Source: Lasiosphaeris hirsuta (Eukaryota; Ascomycota; Sordariomycetes; Sordariales; Lasiosphaeriaceae). Taken from it: a DNA stretch of 64,000 nucleotides. Positions 37,934-50,100 of this stretch are shown here, piece after piece. The notes below the pieces were generated by a model that was given only the letters and a program-made list of their open reading frames with translations, had not been told where the DNA came from and did not search any database. Numbering within the stretch: the stretch's first letter is position 1; each line of letters begins with the position of its first letter. Both the position numbers and the translations under genes were made by a program. Location: contig JAUKUA010000002.1 of assembly GCA_030549175.1 (NCBI GenBank), forward strand, positions 682,001-746,000. Direction: 5' to 3'.

Positions 37934-39252
37934 TATCATACTAATAGGCTTACCTCGGTCAACAAGGTTACTAACCTCCTTAACCGAGTTATGTACTAGT
38001 GGTACGAACTACATATAAGAAGTATATACCCCTTGACCCACGAACATCCGTCATAGATTACGTAGATAAGAGAACTATCATAGAGGATAGCCACATCGTA
38101 GCTTAACCTCGGGATAAGATCTTACGCGTAGCTTATGGCCTATTCAGCTAACACGTAGGTTAGCGAATTCTCCTATAGTACCTATGAGTCACGACGGAAC
38201 ACCTAGAACCACTCATAAGCTAAAGTAGCCGTATAGTAGATCTTACCTACGCTAGGTAACGTCATTAGACTTCAGATTTATCATAGATAAGTTATTTAAC
38301 CTTAGTATCGTAGTCAGGGCCTAAGACCCTATAGTTAGTCTTTCGAATCATAGACCTTCCTACTATCGCTAGTATTCCTTTAGAAGACTTAGAACCCGAC
38401 GTTCTCCGAAGTCTAGTTTTAATAGTAACAAGTAGCCGCGAATCTTACGTATAAGTCATAAAGGAAACCGTTACTATGACAGCCGACCTAGGGATCAACC
38501 TAACAGTACTATGGCTAACGAAAGTACTAAGGACGTAAGAAAATACCTATAGTAATGGACACCATACCGTTAGAGCTGTATAGATAAGTACTAATACCGG
38601 CCGTGGACTAATGTAAGATAGGCCGGTATCACCTAGTTTATAACCGCTGATTTGTAAGGTATAAGAGACGGGTAGCTAGAAAGGAGATTCGGGACCGACA
38701 GGCGGCTAAGAGGATCCTTTAGATATTTTAGTATCCTTATATCTTATACATAGCCTTCCATAAGTAGGACAGATACGTTATGATAGATCCTCGAGAGAAA
38801 GAAGCTCTCTAGTTCTCTTTAGACAAACTTAGAAAGATTATTAACTAAACTTCAGTGAAGCTAAGGGGTAATATAACTTTGTAAACCTTTCTATTTCTCC
38901 TAACTTATAACTATAAAGTATTATGTCTTATCCTTTGTTAAATCATTCCATCTCCTTGAACCTCCTTCTCCCTGGCTCTCCACCACTTTATATTACGACA
39001 GTTAACTCCCTTACCGTTCTGTTCTAAACCTCTGAATCGAACCTTAAGCTTTAATAAGCCTTATGAAGATCAAGTTTCTAAGTTCGTCGTGTGAAAGCTC
39101 TGAACTAGACTAACAGCAATTGTCGGGGTGGTTCGCTAAACGGTTAAGTCGAGAGTTAGGAAAAGGTTAAAGCTCTATAGTCTGACTCTCCATTCGATAT
39201 CTTACCTTGTAGTTGTCACACCCCAGACCTTCGTAGGCTGGCCTATGTCACA
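37934..39252 (+). repeat. Element C 3' LTR (type II, 1319 bp)
   Basis: Starts tatcatactaa (converted TGTCACACTGG) after the polypurine tract agaggggagatag (37921-37933) and ends TATGTCACA at 39252. The outer U5 edge is well preserved and the inner U3 edge heavily RIPed. Confidence 0.95.
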
Positions 39253-39665
39253 ACAGTATAGATTTACTATAGTCGGCACTTTAATATGTAGAGGTACTCT
39301 AACGTATGAGACTTACTTCTCTTAGTTAGGTAATCTTCCTAAGTTAGACTAAGAAGAGAGGGTTTTGTTTTAGCTTAAGCTTAGTAGTTTTCTCTTAAGT
39401 TTTACTTCTATTTTTTTTCTATTTTACTAGCTATTACCTTTAATTCCGGCATAAACTCGCTCTATCTACGCCATTATCTATCTTAGTCTCTCCCTTGTTT
39501 AGGAGATATATTTCGTAGTAAATTTATATAAGTCTCTATCCGTCTTTACTCTCCTCTTCTAAGCTATATACTTGTCACATTCTATATTTTACTCCCACTC
39601 TTATACTACCATTCCGTTCTCGTCCGGAACCTACCTATATAGGCTAGCGAATCTAAGAAGGTAAG
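39253..39665. repeat. Copy 2 of the host duplication, right part
   Basis: Starts with acagt, the right target duplication of C, and continues the match to 19900-20290. The block 39460-39660 is clearly alignable to 20060-20290, including the minus-strand reading RLIQIYYEIYLLNKGETKID once a stop is read as Gln. Similarity stops near 39665. Confidence 0.65.
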
Positions 39666-40072
39666 ACAAGAGATTAAGCCTTGATAAGATCTAGAGAGGG
39701 GTAACGGCGTAGCCGAAGGTTTTGTAACCATTATATATGTAGTAATAGCTATAAGAGATGATAGACATAGGTAATTTCCTAGGCCTTTTTTCCCTTAATA
39801 GCTAACTAAGACTTTACTAAATATAGTATAGACATAAGGCTTGATGTTACCTTACTAAGGTAGAAACTTCTCGGATAGTCCTCTTTATACCTAAGAAACC
39901 TAGTATTTAAGTACTAAAAGTTTACCTTAATCCTTTTATATAATTATCTAGTCTACTTCTTACTTCTTACTACTATAGAACATTAGTTATATCTGTCGTC
40001 GCCGTAAGTTCTTAAAACATAGGCTCCTAAGTAACGAAGTACTTATATACTATACAGTAAGATAATAATAAC
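39666..40072. other. Host DNA upstream of methyltransferase relic
   Basis: RIPed, AT-rich. No coding frame that I can support. It probably held the 5' part and promoter of the methyltransferase gene that follows. Confidence 0.4.
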
Positions 40073-41340
40073 GACGATAACAGTTCGTTCTTAAGGTTTA
40101 ACAAGAGCTCGACAATTTCCTTAAGTTTGTCTATTTTAAAGTATTGCTAATATTATGGCCGAACTTATCTAAACTTTTAAGACGTCTAATATTAATATAT
40201 CAATTCTTATTATATATCCCGAGTAACACCTAAGCCGTTCTTTAGGTATCCTAACGACGAATAGTATCTAAAAAGCCTCAACATAATATACTATATAGTA
40301 CTCTTATACGATAAGAAAAAGCTTTTCTATGTACTTGTTAAAAATCCCTAACGGGTTTTAGATATCGGTATGGACATGGGTATCTGGGCTATAGAATTTG
40401 CCGACTAGTTCCCTTTAGCCTTAGTTACCGGAACCAACGTGTCTCTAAATTAGCCAGAGTAGGTTTTTCCTAATTGCCGTTTTATATTGAAAGACGCTAA
40501 TTTGGAGTAAGGGTTTTCAAACGACATGTTTAATCTTATCTATGTCCGTAGCCTTACTATACGTCCCTCATTCTATCTCGTTACCTTAGACTTAGGCTAT
40601 TAACACTACCTTCTCTAGAAGTTTATAAATGACTAGAAAAAATTCTATAAAGAAGCTTACTGTTACGTGGAAAAATGTAGATAGCCTAGATAGGTTAGTC
40701 CGTTGTGCGCAGTCCCTACGCTGAATTGAGCACAGGGGGTGCGCTGCCATATAATGGCAGCGCGCCCTCCAGACTGATTGCCAACGGGCCATCCTTTACA
40801 ATTTATTTACACCACTATACAATATGTCATGTCAGTGTTCATGTGAAGGACCACCAAAGTAATGCTTACACAAGCGGTCCTTTTGACCGTAGCACTTACT
40901 ACTGTCTTAAGCTTAGTAGATAGATTAAGTATACTAAAGCCTTAGTTAACGTTACTTCGGACGATAGTTCAATATCTATTAAGGGTATCTATAGTTATTA
41001 AACTTAAATCTTTATCGAAGCTAATAAGAAAATAGGTAAGACCTTTAATCTGAACGAAAAAAATGAAGTATATATAGAGGCGGCGGGCTTTATAAAACTA
41101 TAAACTAGAGAGCGTAAGATACCAATCGGTTGTTGGTTAAAGGATTAGTAACTAAAGGAGGTTAGCTATTTTAATTTGATAGGCTGTGAGAAGGGATTAA
41201 AGGGGTATAGTCTATAAATTTTAAGTTAGCTATTGTTATAAAGCTATTAGAAGATAAAGATTTTTTTTATGTTAACCCGGGTAACGATGAGAGATCTAAA
41301 GATTTATATATACTATCCTTAGTAAGTAGTTACTCTCTAA
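40073..41340 (+). pseudogene. LaeA/UMTA-like SAM-dependent methyltransferase pseudogene
   Basis: Host gene relic with the layout of fungal LaeA/UMTA-type class I methyltransferases. In order: an acidic/Ser-rich N-terminus (DDNSS at 40073), GRTY (40157-40168), YPNDE (40247-40261), motif I as NP*RVLDIGMDMGIWAIEFAD (40343-40408), FPNCRFILKDAN (motif II-III region, near 40480), NLIYVRSL (near 40530), then FYKEAY (near 40640). After a 219-bp insertion the frame resumes with VTSDDSS (40951 on), EAAGFIKL, IGCWLKD, NLIGCEKG and a C-terminus near 41340. Stops are TAA/TAG at expected Gln/Trp positions. Members act on small molecules or regulate secondary metabolism, so the substrate is unknown. The phase change across the insertion (230 nt net) is consistent with one gene. 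Confidence 0.85.
40698..40916. mobile_element. 219-bp GC-rich non-RIPed insertion with 11-bp target duplication
   Basis: Interrupts the methyltransferase relic. The flanks are tagataggtta (40687-40697) and tagatagatta (40917-40927), an 11-bp duplication with one G/A difference. The insert retains CA/TG dinucleotides, unlike everything around it. It contains a 16-bp hairpin (about 40733-40767, gcgctgccat-ata-atggcagcgc at its core) and a smaller stem (cggtc-ctttt-gaccg near 40885). No matching terminal inverted repeats and no A-tail were found. It could be a MULE-like non-TIR element, a SINE-like element or a transposon fragment. Two short open frames across it are chance. Confidence 0.7.
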
Positions 41341-41681
41341 GGTAGTTTAACTTTTAGGAGATAGTTAACATTTTAATGATAGTTTTATTACTTAGGTACA
41401 AAAACCGCTGCTGACTATAAATGTCTTTAAATAATATAGTTAAATATTAACAGTAGTAATATTCAACTATAGTAAGAAGGTACTAATACTTAGGTACTTA
41501 GTAGGTAAGAAACGAAACTTAGACGGAAAGAGGAGCTGGCTAGCGGCCATAAATATTGTGGGGAAAGTATATTAACTTATATGAGGCTACCGGAGTTTAT
41601 ATATTATAGAAGGTACGGTATATCTACAGTAGGTTATAAATATAATGTAGTAGCTCTTTTAATTCGACTTTATAATTATTT
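41341..41681. other. Host DNA downstream of methyltransferase relic
   Basis: AT-rich with moderate RIP. No gene or repeat recognised. Ends at tattt beside element E. Confidence 0.45.
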
Positions 41682-42996
41682 TGTGACACAGGCCAGCCCA
41701 CGAAGGTCTAGGATGTGACAACCACAAGGTAAGATATCGAATGGAGAGACTATAGAGCTTTAACCTTTTCCTAACTCTCGACTTAACCGTTCAACGAACC
41801 ACCCCGACAATTACTATTGGTCTAGTTCAGAACTTTCACACGATGAACTTAGAGACTTGATCTTCGTAAGGCTTATTAAAGCTTAAGGTCCGATTTAGAG
41901 GTTTAGAATTGAACGGTTAGGGAGTTAACTGTTGTAATGTAAAGTGGTAGAGAGCTAGGGAGAAGGAGGTTTAGGGAGATGGAATGATTTAACAAAGGAT
42001 ATGACATAATGCTTCGTAGTTACAAGTCAGGAGAAACAAAAGGGTTCACAAGGTTATATTACCCCTTAGCTTTACTAAAGTTTAACTAATAATCTTTCTA
42101 AGTTTGTCTAAAGAGAACTGGGGAGTTTCTTCCTCTTAAGGATCCGTCGTAACGTACCTGTCCTACTTATGGAAGGCTATGTATAAGATATAAAGATACT
42201 AAAATACCTAAAGGATCTTCCTAGCCGCCCGTCGGTCCCGAATCTCCTTTCTAACCGCCTGTCTCTCGTGCCCTATAAATCAACGGTTATAAGCTAGGTG
42301 ATACCGGCCTATCTTACGTTAGTCCACGGCCGGTATTAGTACTTATTTATATAGCTTTAGTAGTATAGTGTCTATTACTGTAGGTATTCTCTTACGTTCT
42401 TAGTACTTTCGTTAGCTATAATACTATTAAGTTGATTCCTAGGTCAGCTGTTATAGTAACGGTTCCTTTTATGACTTATACACGGGATTCGTAGCTACCT
42501 ATTACTATTGAAGCTAGACTCCGGAAAACATCGAGTTCTAAGTCTTCTAAAGGAATGTTAACGATAGCGGGGAGGTCTATGATTTGAAACACTAGCTACA
42601 GAGTCTTAGGCCCTGACTACGATACTAAGGTTAAATAGCTTGTTTATAACAAATCTAAAGTCTAATAATGTTACCTAGTGTAGGTAAGATCTACTATATG
42701 GCTACTCTAGCTTATAAGTAGTTCTAGGTATTCCGTCGTAACCCGTAGGTACTATAGAAGAATCTACTAACCTATGTGTCAGCTAAATAAGCCATAAGCC
42801 ACGTATAAGATCTTATCCCGAGGTTAAGCCACGATATGGCCATCCTCTGTAATAGTTCCCTTATCTACGTGATCTATAATAAATATTCATAGGTCAAGGG
42901 ATATATACTTCTTATATATAGTTCGTACCGCTAGTACGTAGCTCGGTTAAAGAGGTTAGTAACCTTATTAACCTAAGTAAGCCTACTAGTATAACA
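41682..42996 (-). repeat. Element E 3' LTR (type II, 1315 bp)
   Basis: In sense it starts at 42996 after the polypurine tract and gataa (plus ttatctcccctctt, 42997-43010) and ends TGTGTCACA at 41682. It is slightly shorter than other type II LTRs because of a small deletion near 41740 (the cgaatggagag-actatag junction). Confidence 0.93.
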
Positions 42997-43349
42997 TTAT
43001 CTCCCCTCTTAGGAAGACTTACCTCGAGTCCTAGGGTTAGTAACCTTAGGGTCTTTAAGCTTATGTAGGTACTTAACGTAGAAGTCCTAAAGTTCCTAAG
43101 TGTTAAAGAAGTACTTATATAGTTTCTAAGTCTAGTCTTTCTCTCCGAGATACCTATCCCATTTGACGAGATACTCTACTATCCTTTTCTTAGTACGGGA
43201 GTTTATAATTTCTTCTATTACGAATTCCTTAGGGTAAACATCTCCTACTTATTCTAAGACCTAAATGGGGTCAAGGATCGGCTAAGAGCCGGTTTGGAAA
43301 GGTTTAATAAAAGAGACGTAAAAGGTAAGATAAATTTTCTATCACTTTA

Positions 43350-44677
43350 TGTCACACTGGTAGGCTTACCTAGGTTAACAGGGTCACTGACCTCCTTGAC
43401 CGAGCCTTACACCAGCGGTATGAACTATACACAAGAAGCACATACCTATTAACCCACGAACATCCGTCATAGATCACGTGAATAAGGGAACCATTATAAA
43501 GGATAGCTACAACGTAGCTCAACCTCGGGACATGATCCTATACGTAGCTTGTGGCCTACTTAGCCGGCACGTAGGTCAGCGGATTCTCATGAGCACCCAC
43601 GAGTCGTGACGAAATGCCCAGAACCACTTACAAGCCAGAGCAACTATACAACGGACCTCGCCCGTACTAGGTAACGTTATCAGACTTCAGATTTGTTATG
43701 GACAAGCCATTTAACCTTAGTATCGTAGTCAGGGCCTGTATAGTCAGCCCGGACTTTGTAACTGGTCTTTCGAATCATAGACCTCCTCGTTATCGCTGGT
43801 ATTCCTTTGGAAGACCTAGAACTCGATGTTCTCTAGAGTCTAGCTTTAGTAGTAATAGGTAGCCGTAACCCCTACGTGTAAGTTACGAAGGGAACCGTTG
43901 CTATGATAGCCGACTGGGAGATCAACCTAACAGTGTTGTAGCTAACGTAAGTACTAAGAACGTGAAGAAACACCTATAACAATGGACACTATATTACTAA
44001 AGCTATATGTATAAGTATTAATACTGGCTATAGACTAACGTGTAATAGGCCGGCTTTACTTAGCTTATAGCTACTAATTTATAGGGTATGAGAGACGGGT
44101 AGCTAGAAAGGAGATTTGGAACCGACGGGCGGTTAGGAGGATCCTTTAGGTATTTTAGTATCCTTATATCTTATATATAGCCTTCTATAAGTAAGATAGG
44201 TATGTTACGACGGATCCTCGAGAGAAAGAAGCTTCCTAGTTCTTTTTAAACAAACTTAGAAAGATTATTAACTAAACTTTAGTAAAGCTAAGGGATAATA
44301 TAACTTTGTAAACCTTTTTACTTCTTCTAACTTATAACTATGAAATATTATATCTTATCTTCTGTTGGATCATTTTATCTCCCTAAACCTCCTTCTCCCT
44401 AGCTCTTTACTACTTTATATTACGATAGTTAACTCTCTTACCGTTCTGTTCTAAAGCTCTAAATCGGACCTTATGCTTATTAGCCTTGTGAAGATTAACT
44501 CCCTGAGTTTATCGTATAAAAGCTTTAAACTAAACTAATAGTAATTATCGGGATGGTTCGTTAAACGGTTAAGTCGAGAGTTAAGAAAAGGTTAAAGCTT
44601 TATAGTCTAATTCTTCGTTTGATATCTTACCTTATAGTTGTTATATCTCAGACCTTCGTGGGCTAGCCTATGTTATA
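43350..44677 (+). repeat. Element F 5' LTR (type I, 1328 bp)
   Basis: Starts TGTCACACTGG and ends TATGTTATA, followed by GATAATCTTTCTTCATCC. Outer edge lightly mutated, inner edge heavily. Confidence 0.95.
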
Positions 44678-44804
44678 GATAATCTTTCTTCATCCGAAAA
44701 TAACCTCTTTATCCGTTACTTTATTTACAATGGTTAGTAATCTTATATTATATTCGGCCGTACTCCGGAGTTAGGAAACCGAACATAACCCTAGAATTAA
44801 CCTC

Positions 44805-47132
44805 ATGATCTAAGAACCTCCCGAGATAGAAATATAAACTATTAAGAAGTTTTCTATATTCTTATTAAGCTCCGAAACCCTTACTAAACCATTCTAATAG
44901 TTCATTCATCTTTATAATTAAGTCGCTAAAGCTTATAAAAAACTTTACTTCTTTGTTAGTAATATACGTAAAGACAAGAAAAAGTTCGATATACTTACTT
45001 TTATATTTACTACCTTGATTACTGACTACCAGTCGATGGTATAGTATGTCAAGATAAATTAATATGTCCTTAAAAGTACTTAGTAAGAATTAGAAGCCTC
45101 TTACACTACCTTCGGCATCGAGGTTAACTAAAAGTTAGCCTAGTTTACTACCTAAACAGCCTAATACGAAAAATCTCTTAATCTTATCGTCATACGTACT
45201 AAAGCCCTCTATAAGGAAATTACTAGACAAAAGCTACGCTAAGTATAACAAATCTGAAAATAGGAAACGCGGACTTAAGAATAACATACTAAACTTATCA
45301 AAGTTAAGAAACTCCTCTATATTTAAAAGAAAAAGTAAGCTCGACAAGATTACTATAACGTGGAATTTAGCCATTAGTTTACTACGGCTTAAAGCTAGCT
45401 TAATTCCCTTATGGTACTTTAATAACCGGAAGTATCACGGACTCCGAAGGACTAAGAACTATTTAAACAGCTCAAAGCCTATTTTAATAACCTCGTTAAA
45501 GAAACCTTTATATTAAGGTTGACACGAGTATGGCCTTATAACAAGAAATAGATTATTTAAAAAGTTATAACACGTTTATAGAAAACCCTATCTATTAAAC
45601 TCTTATAACGGCCGTTATAACCATTTAAAAAATCAACCTCCATACGGTATTTCGACTAAGATAAAGACTCCCTTTCGGACCATAACCTCTAAAGAAGGGC
45701 TACCTAAGAAATCTTAGTACGGGCCTAGAGATAAGTCGATAGTATATAAAACTTTGATACTAAAATAAGGAGTAGAAACATAAGAGGAAACTTATCTCTC
45801 TGTTATACTAGGACAGGAATATTACCTCCTTTAGATAACGATAATAACTTCGACGATGATCTCTATTATACGAGTCTACCTCCCGGTCTCCCTAGACTAC
45901 TAGGAAGCTTACCTAGTCTCCCGGGACCCCTAGGACCTTAAGGTCCGGGTTCCCGGAGCTCTTTATCCCTACGTGACCCTATGGTAATCCTTCTCGACCT
46001 TATCTATACCAACTAGAACTTGATTTATAACAATATTAATATAATTTAGAAATCTTATAGTTAGGATACTACCGTAACTATGGCAAAACCTAAAAAATAT
46101 AATAAAAAGAACAAGGGTAAATTTAAGATATGGTAACACTCCGTTAAGAAGTATTTTAATGTCTATAAACGAAGTTTCCTCGACGACAAAGCTAAAATAG
46201 AGTTTGTTAGTACTCTTACCAAAGATACTATCTTCGAATAGTATTAAAAAAGAGAGACTTAGATCGAAAAGCTTAGCCTAATAGATTAATAAAACAACTA
46301 TACCACCGTTATAATCGAACGCTTCCGTGACCTAGTACGAAAAGCTAAGGACTACGAGGTTATAAAAGCCCTAACCTACGATAGAGATATAAACGAGTAC
46401 GTAACAAAGTTTTAAGAACTTAATCATACTATTAATCTTAGTAGTTAGGCCTTACAATCACTAGTTACTAACATTATCTCCGACACTATAATAAACTTTA
46501 TCTATTTATATACGAGACATCTTCTTACTGACGATACTAACTTCTTCGAAGTTATTATTACTACTGGCCTAATTTATAAAGATAAAATAAAAAACCGTAA
46601 AATCAATCACAAGGCTAAGTAAGGAAAAGAAGAGTCTACTTCGAATAGTAAGGAACGTTTAAAAAAGGATAGTCATTAAGAGAAACTTAATATCTCTAGC
46701 TTCCATCCCGGTCTAGTACCTACAAAAGAAAAACTTAAGAAAGGTCCAAAGTAGAAATAACAAGACAAGGAGAATAACCTCCCGGTATCTACCCGGACGA
46801 AGTACTAGTAAACCTACAAAGAAGCTATCGCCGGGATAAAATAAGCCGAAATCAATAAACACAAGGTAAATAAGAGATACTACCGCTATAGACGTTAAGG
46901 CTATAATATTCTTAAATGTTATAGTAAGAAAACTGAGGATAGTAAGGATATTCCTAAGTTACCTAGAAAGATCTCCGGAGCTAAGACTAAATATAAAAGA
47001 GATAAAGAAAAGGATACTTCTCCTTAACTATCGAAAAAGGCTAAGGTCTCTATAATAATAGAAAAAGACTATCTCGAGCTCTTTCCTTGTATTATTAAAC
47101 TATCTGATAGTAAAAATACATTAGATTTTTAA
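44805..47132 (+). pseudogene. gag: Element F gag, 776-codon frame with RIP stops
   Basis: ATG 44805 to TAA 47130-47132, 2328 nt, identical in length to D gag. The N-terminal region is rich in Lys/Gln-type codons. An Asp/Asn-rich stretch lies near 45830-45865, then the core and a basic tail. The CCHC knuckle is at about 46876-46917 with Cys and His converted to Tyr, the last Cys (tgt) surviving. A leader hairpin related to that in element C lies about 15-45 nt upstream but is eroded. Inactive. Confidence 0.88.
47121..47132 (+). promoter_or_regulatory. Putative gag-pol -1 frameshift site (TTTTTAA)
   Basis: GAT TTT TAA ends gag, and the pol frame is -1 relative to it. The run of five T's lets the P-site TTT re-pair after slipping back one base in front of the stop. 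The same GATTTTTAA occurs at A 709-717, B 12066-12074, C 25579-25587, D 31112-31120 and E 55345-55353. Part of the conservation could be complete RIP of an original CAA. Confidence 0.55.
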
Positions 47133-50100
47133 CGGACATTCCGAAACTCATAGCATCGGAAATTATACCTCGACCCGCCATAACCTCTACTAAAAAGCAT
47201 ACTATTATAAAACTCTCTCATAAGAAGGTTAAGTAAAGTTACGAACTATACCACGGTACTTATAAGATTGTTTCTATAACTATCGTCTGTTACGAAGCTA
47301 AGAAAATCTCTCTTTAAGTACTCTTAGACCTTAGTACCTCTAGCCCGGTTATAAGTTAAGACCTTATTAAAAAATGGAACATCTCTTATATATATAGAAC
47401 GATTCTAAAGCCTTTAGAAGCCTTTAATAAAACTATTAACCTTAAATCAGGTAAGAAATATACTAAGGAAATCGTTCTACGGTACTAAATAAAACACTTC
47501 TCTTATATTACGTTTGAAATTTCTCCTCTCGATATAGAATACGATATCTTTCTTTTATATTAGTAGCTATAGTAATATTAGCCGGACCATCTATAAGACC
47601 TTAACACGTCGAAAATAACTTTTAGTTCTAACTACTGTCGTCAAAACTATACTTCTTTTATAATCTTAGGAAACAAAAGCTCTATCGTAAATATCACGAT
47701 ATCCTATATCTAAAACATTTCCGAAAAATTTAAGATCTTTATTTCTTTAGTATTACCTAAAGTAGCCTAACAGCTACTAGACTACCAGCCTTAGGACTAT
47801 ATAATTAATATCATTAGAGACGAAAAGCTTCCATGGGAACCTCTTTATCCCATGTCACCTTTAGAAAAGAAAATCCTTCGTAAATAGCTAAACCAGATAT
47901 ATAAAGAAGGTAAGATATAGAAATCAAAATCATCCTATTCCTTGCCCATTTTTTTTATAGATAAGGAAGCCTTATTAGAAAAGGCGGCTATAAGAGACTT
48001 AGAAAACCTCCGTCCTATAGTCGATTATCGAAAGATCAATAAACAAATAGTAAAAAACCGTTACCTACTATCCTTAATCACCGAACTCTAAGATACCTTC
48101 GCTAGATCTGTTATCTTTATAAAGATAGATCTGAAATTAGGTTTTAACCTGATTTGAATGAATGAGGATCACGAGTAGAAAATAACGTTCCGAACTTATT
48201 ATAGTCTTTTCGAGTTTAACGTAATGTCCTTCGGCCTTACTAATACTTCCGCTACCTTCTAAGGTATAATAAATCATATCTTTCGAGACCTTATCGATTA
48301 AGGTCTCTTGTCTTACATTGACGATTTCCTTATTTATATAAGTTCTAAAGAAGAACATGACAAAATTGTTATTAAAGTTCTTAAGTGACTTTAGAAATAT
48401 AACCTAGTTATTAACCCTACTAAATATATATAGGATATTAAGGAATTAGAATATCTAGGTTATATTATCAATGATAAAGATATCGTAATATCGAAGGATA
48501 AGGTAGAATATATCCTTTCGTAGAAACAGCCGAAATCGGTAAAAGAAGTCTAGTAATTTAATAAATTTATAAACTTCTATAGGTACTATATCAAGGGCTA
48601 CTTATATATTACTAAGCTACTTACTAATTTTATAAACCTTACCTAGAAAATCTAGACATGGAACAACTAAATAAATATAACATTTAAAAGCATTGAAAAA
48701 AGCCTTTACTAAAGCCTCTGTTTTAGTCTATTTCGACCCTAATAAACTACTTATTATCGAACCTAACATATTAGACTATATATTAGAAGGAATAATGTCA
48801 TAGAAGTAAGATGACAGTAAGATATATCTTATAATATTTTACTTAAGAAAACTAATCTCCGTAGAAATTAACTACGAAATCTATGATAAGAAACTCCTAA
48901 CGATAGTTAATTACTTTTAACGTTAGAGATATTACCTTAAGAGAACTAAGTACTATATCAAAGTCTTCTTAGACTACCATAATCTAAAATACTTCTAGAC
49001 TATTAAAGTCCTTAACCGTTACTAAGCCCGATAGGCTCAGTAGCTCGTTACCTTCGATTTCGTCATTAATTTCCGTCCCGGTATATAAAATGCTAAGGTA
49101 AATACTCTCTTACGGTACGAGAAGTACCTTTTAGAAGGGGGGGATAAAAACTAACCGATAACCTCTGTTTTGAACAAAGAACATTTTTTATACTTTGAAG
49201 TTCCTACATTTATACTCTTAAAAGCACGTCTCTATAGTATCTTAATATTAAAGTAGAACGAAGAATTTCTTAAGTAAATTAAGACTACTACTTTTATAGA
49301 CGAAACGTATTAGAAGGTCTTAGTTTCCTCTAGAAAAAACATAACTAACGAAGATAGAATCTTATTTATGAAAAATCGTATTTAGATCCTTAATAATAAG
49401 GAACTTAAAATCTAAATCATCTACTTTGAATACGATACCAAAGTGGTAGGCCATATAGGCATAGATAAGACCGTTAAGCTTATTAGACAGTACATGTTTT
49501 AACAAAACCTCGAGAAGGACGTCGTTGACTTTATACGTTCTTGTTATAAGTACTAAAGTAATAAGTTAAGACGTTACCTTCCTTTCGGACTACTTTATCC
49601 TATTAAGCTGGAATATTCTTCCTAGAAGCTTATTTTAATAGACTTTATAACGGACCTTCCTTTCTCTAACAGATATAGTTCTATCTAGGTCATTGTTAAT
49701 ACCTTTACTAAAATAACATACTTCATTTCTTTAAAGGATGACGTTAAGAAGACAAAAGACTTAATCTTACTCTTTACTTATAAATATTAGAAATATCATA
49801 GTATATCTATTAATATTATCTCTAATCGAGACTTACGGTTTAACATAGGACTTTAGTATAACTTCCTTAAGTACGTTAGAGTTAAACTAAGAATATTAAC
49901 CTTGTTTTATCCCAAGATAAATAGCTAGACTAAACGTCTCAACTAGTATATTAAGGCCTATCTAAGAGCCTTTGTTAACTACGAAATAAATAACTAAGAT
50001 ACTCTATTACTTATAACTAAATTTACGTAGAATAACGCTAGATTAACCTCTACTAATAGCTCTCCTTTCTATGTAAACTATAGATACTATCCGGCCGTAA

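Larger units (their letters stand above)
21805..39252 (+). mobile_element. Element C: chromovirus (type II) interrupted by element D
   Basis: Plus-strand copy flanked by the perfect duplication acagt (21800-21804 and 39253-39257). It spans 17448 bp. Subtracting nested D (8722 bp) and a 4-bp duplication leaves 8722 bp, the same length as B. Internal length without D is 6084 bp. D sits in pol between protease and RT (about residue 198). C itself inserted into the second copy of an older host duplication. Confidence 0.96.

Noticed and set aside
40698..40916. Helitron, SINE or tRNA-derived origin for the small insertion
   Set aside because: There is a target duplication, which Helitrons lack. 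No A/B box of a tRNA-type promoter and no A-tail was found. Left unassigned.
40592..40923. Two overlapping frames across the GC-rich insertion
   Set aside because: They cross the insertion boundary into the methyltransferase relic on mixed phases. They are open only because the insert is not RIPed.
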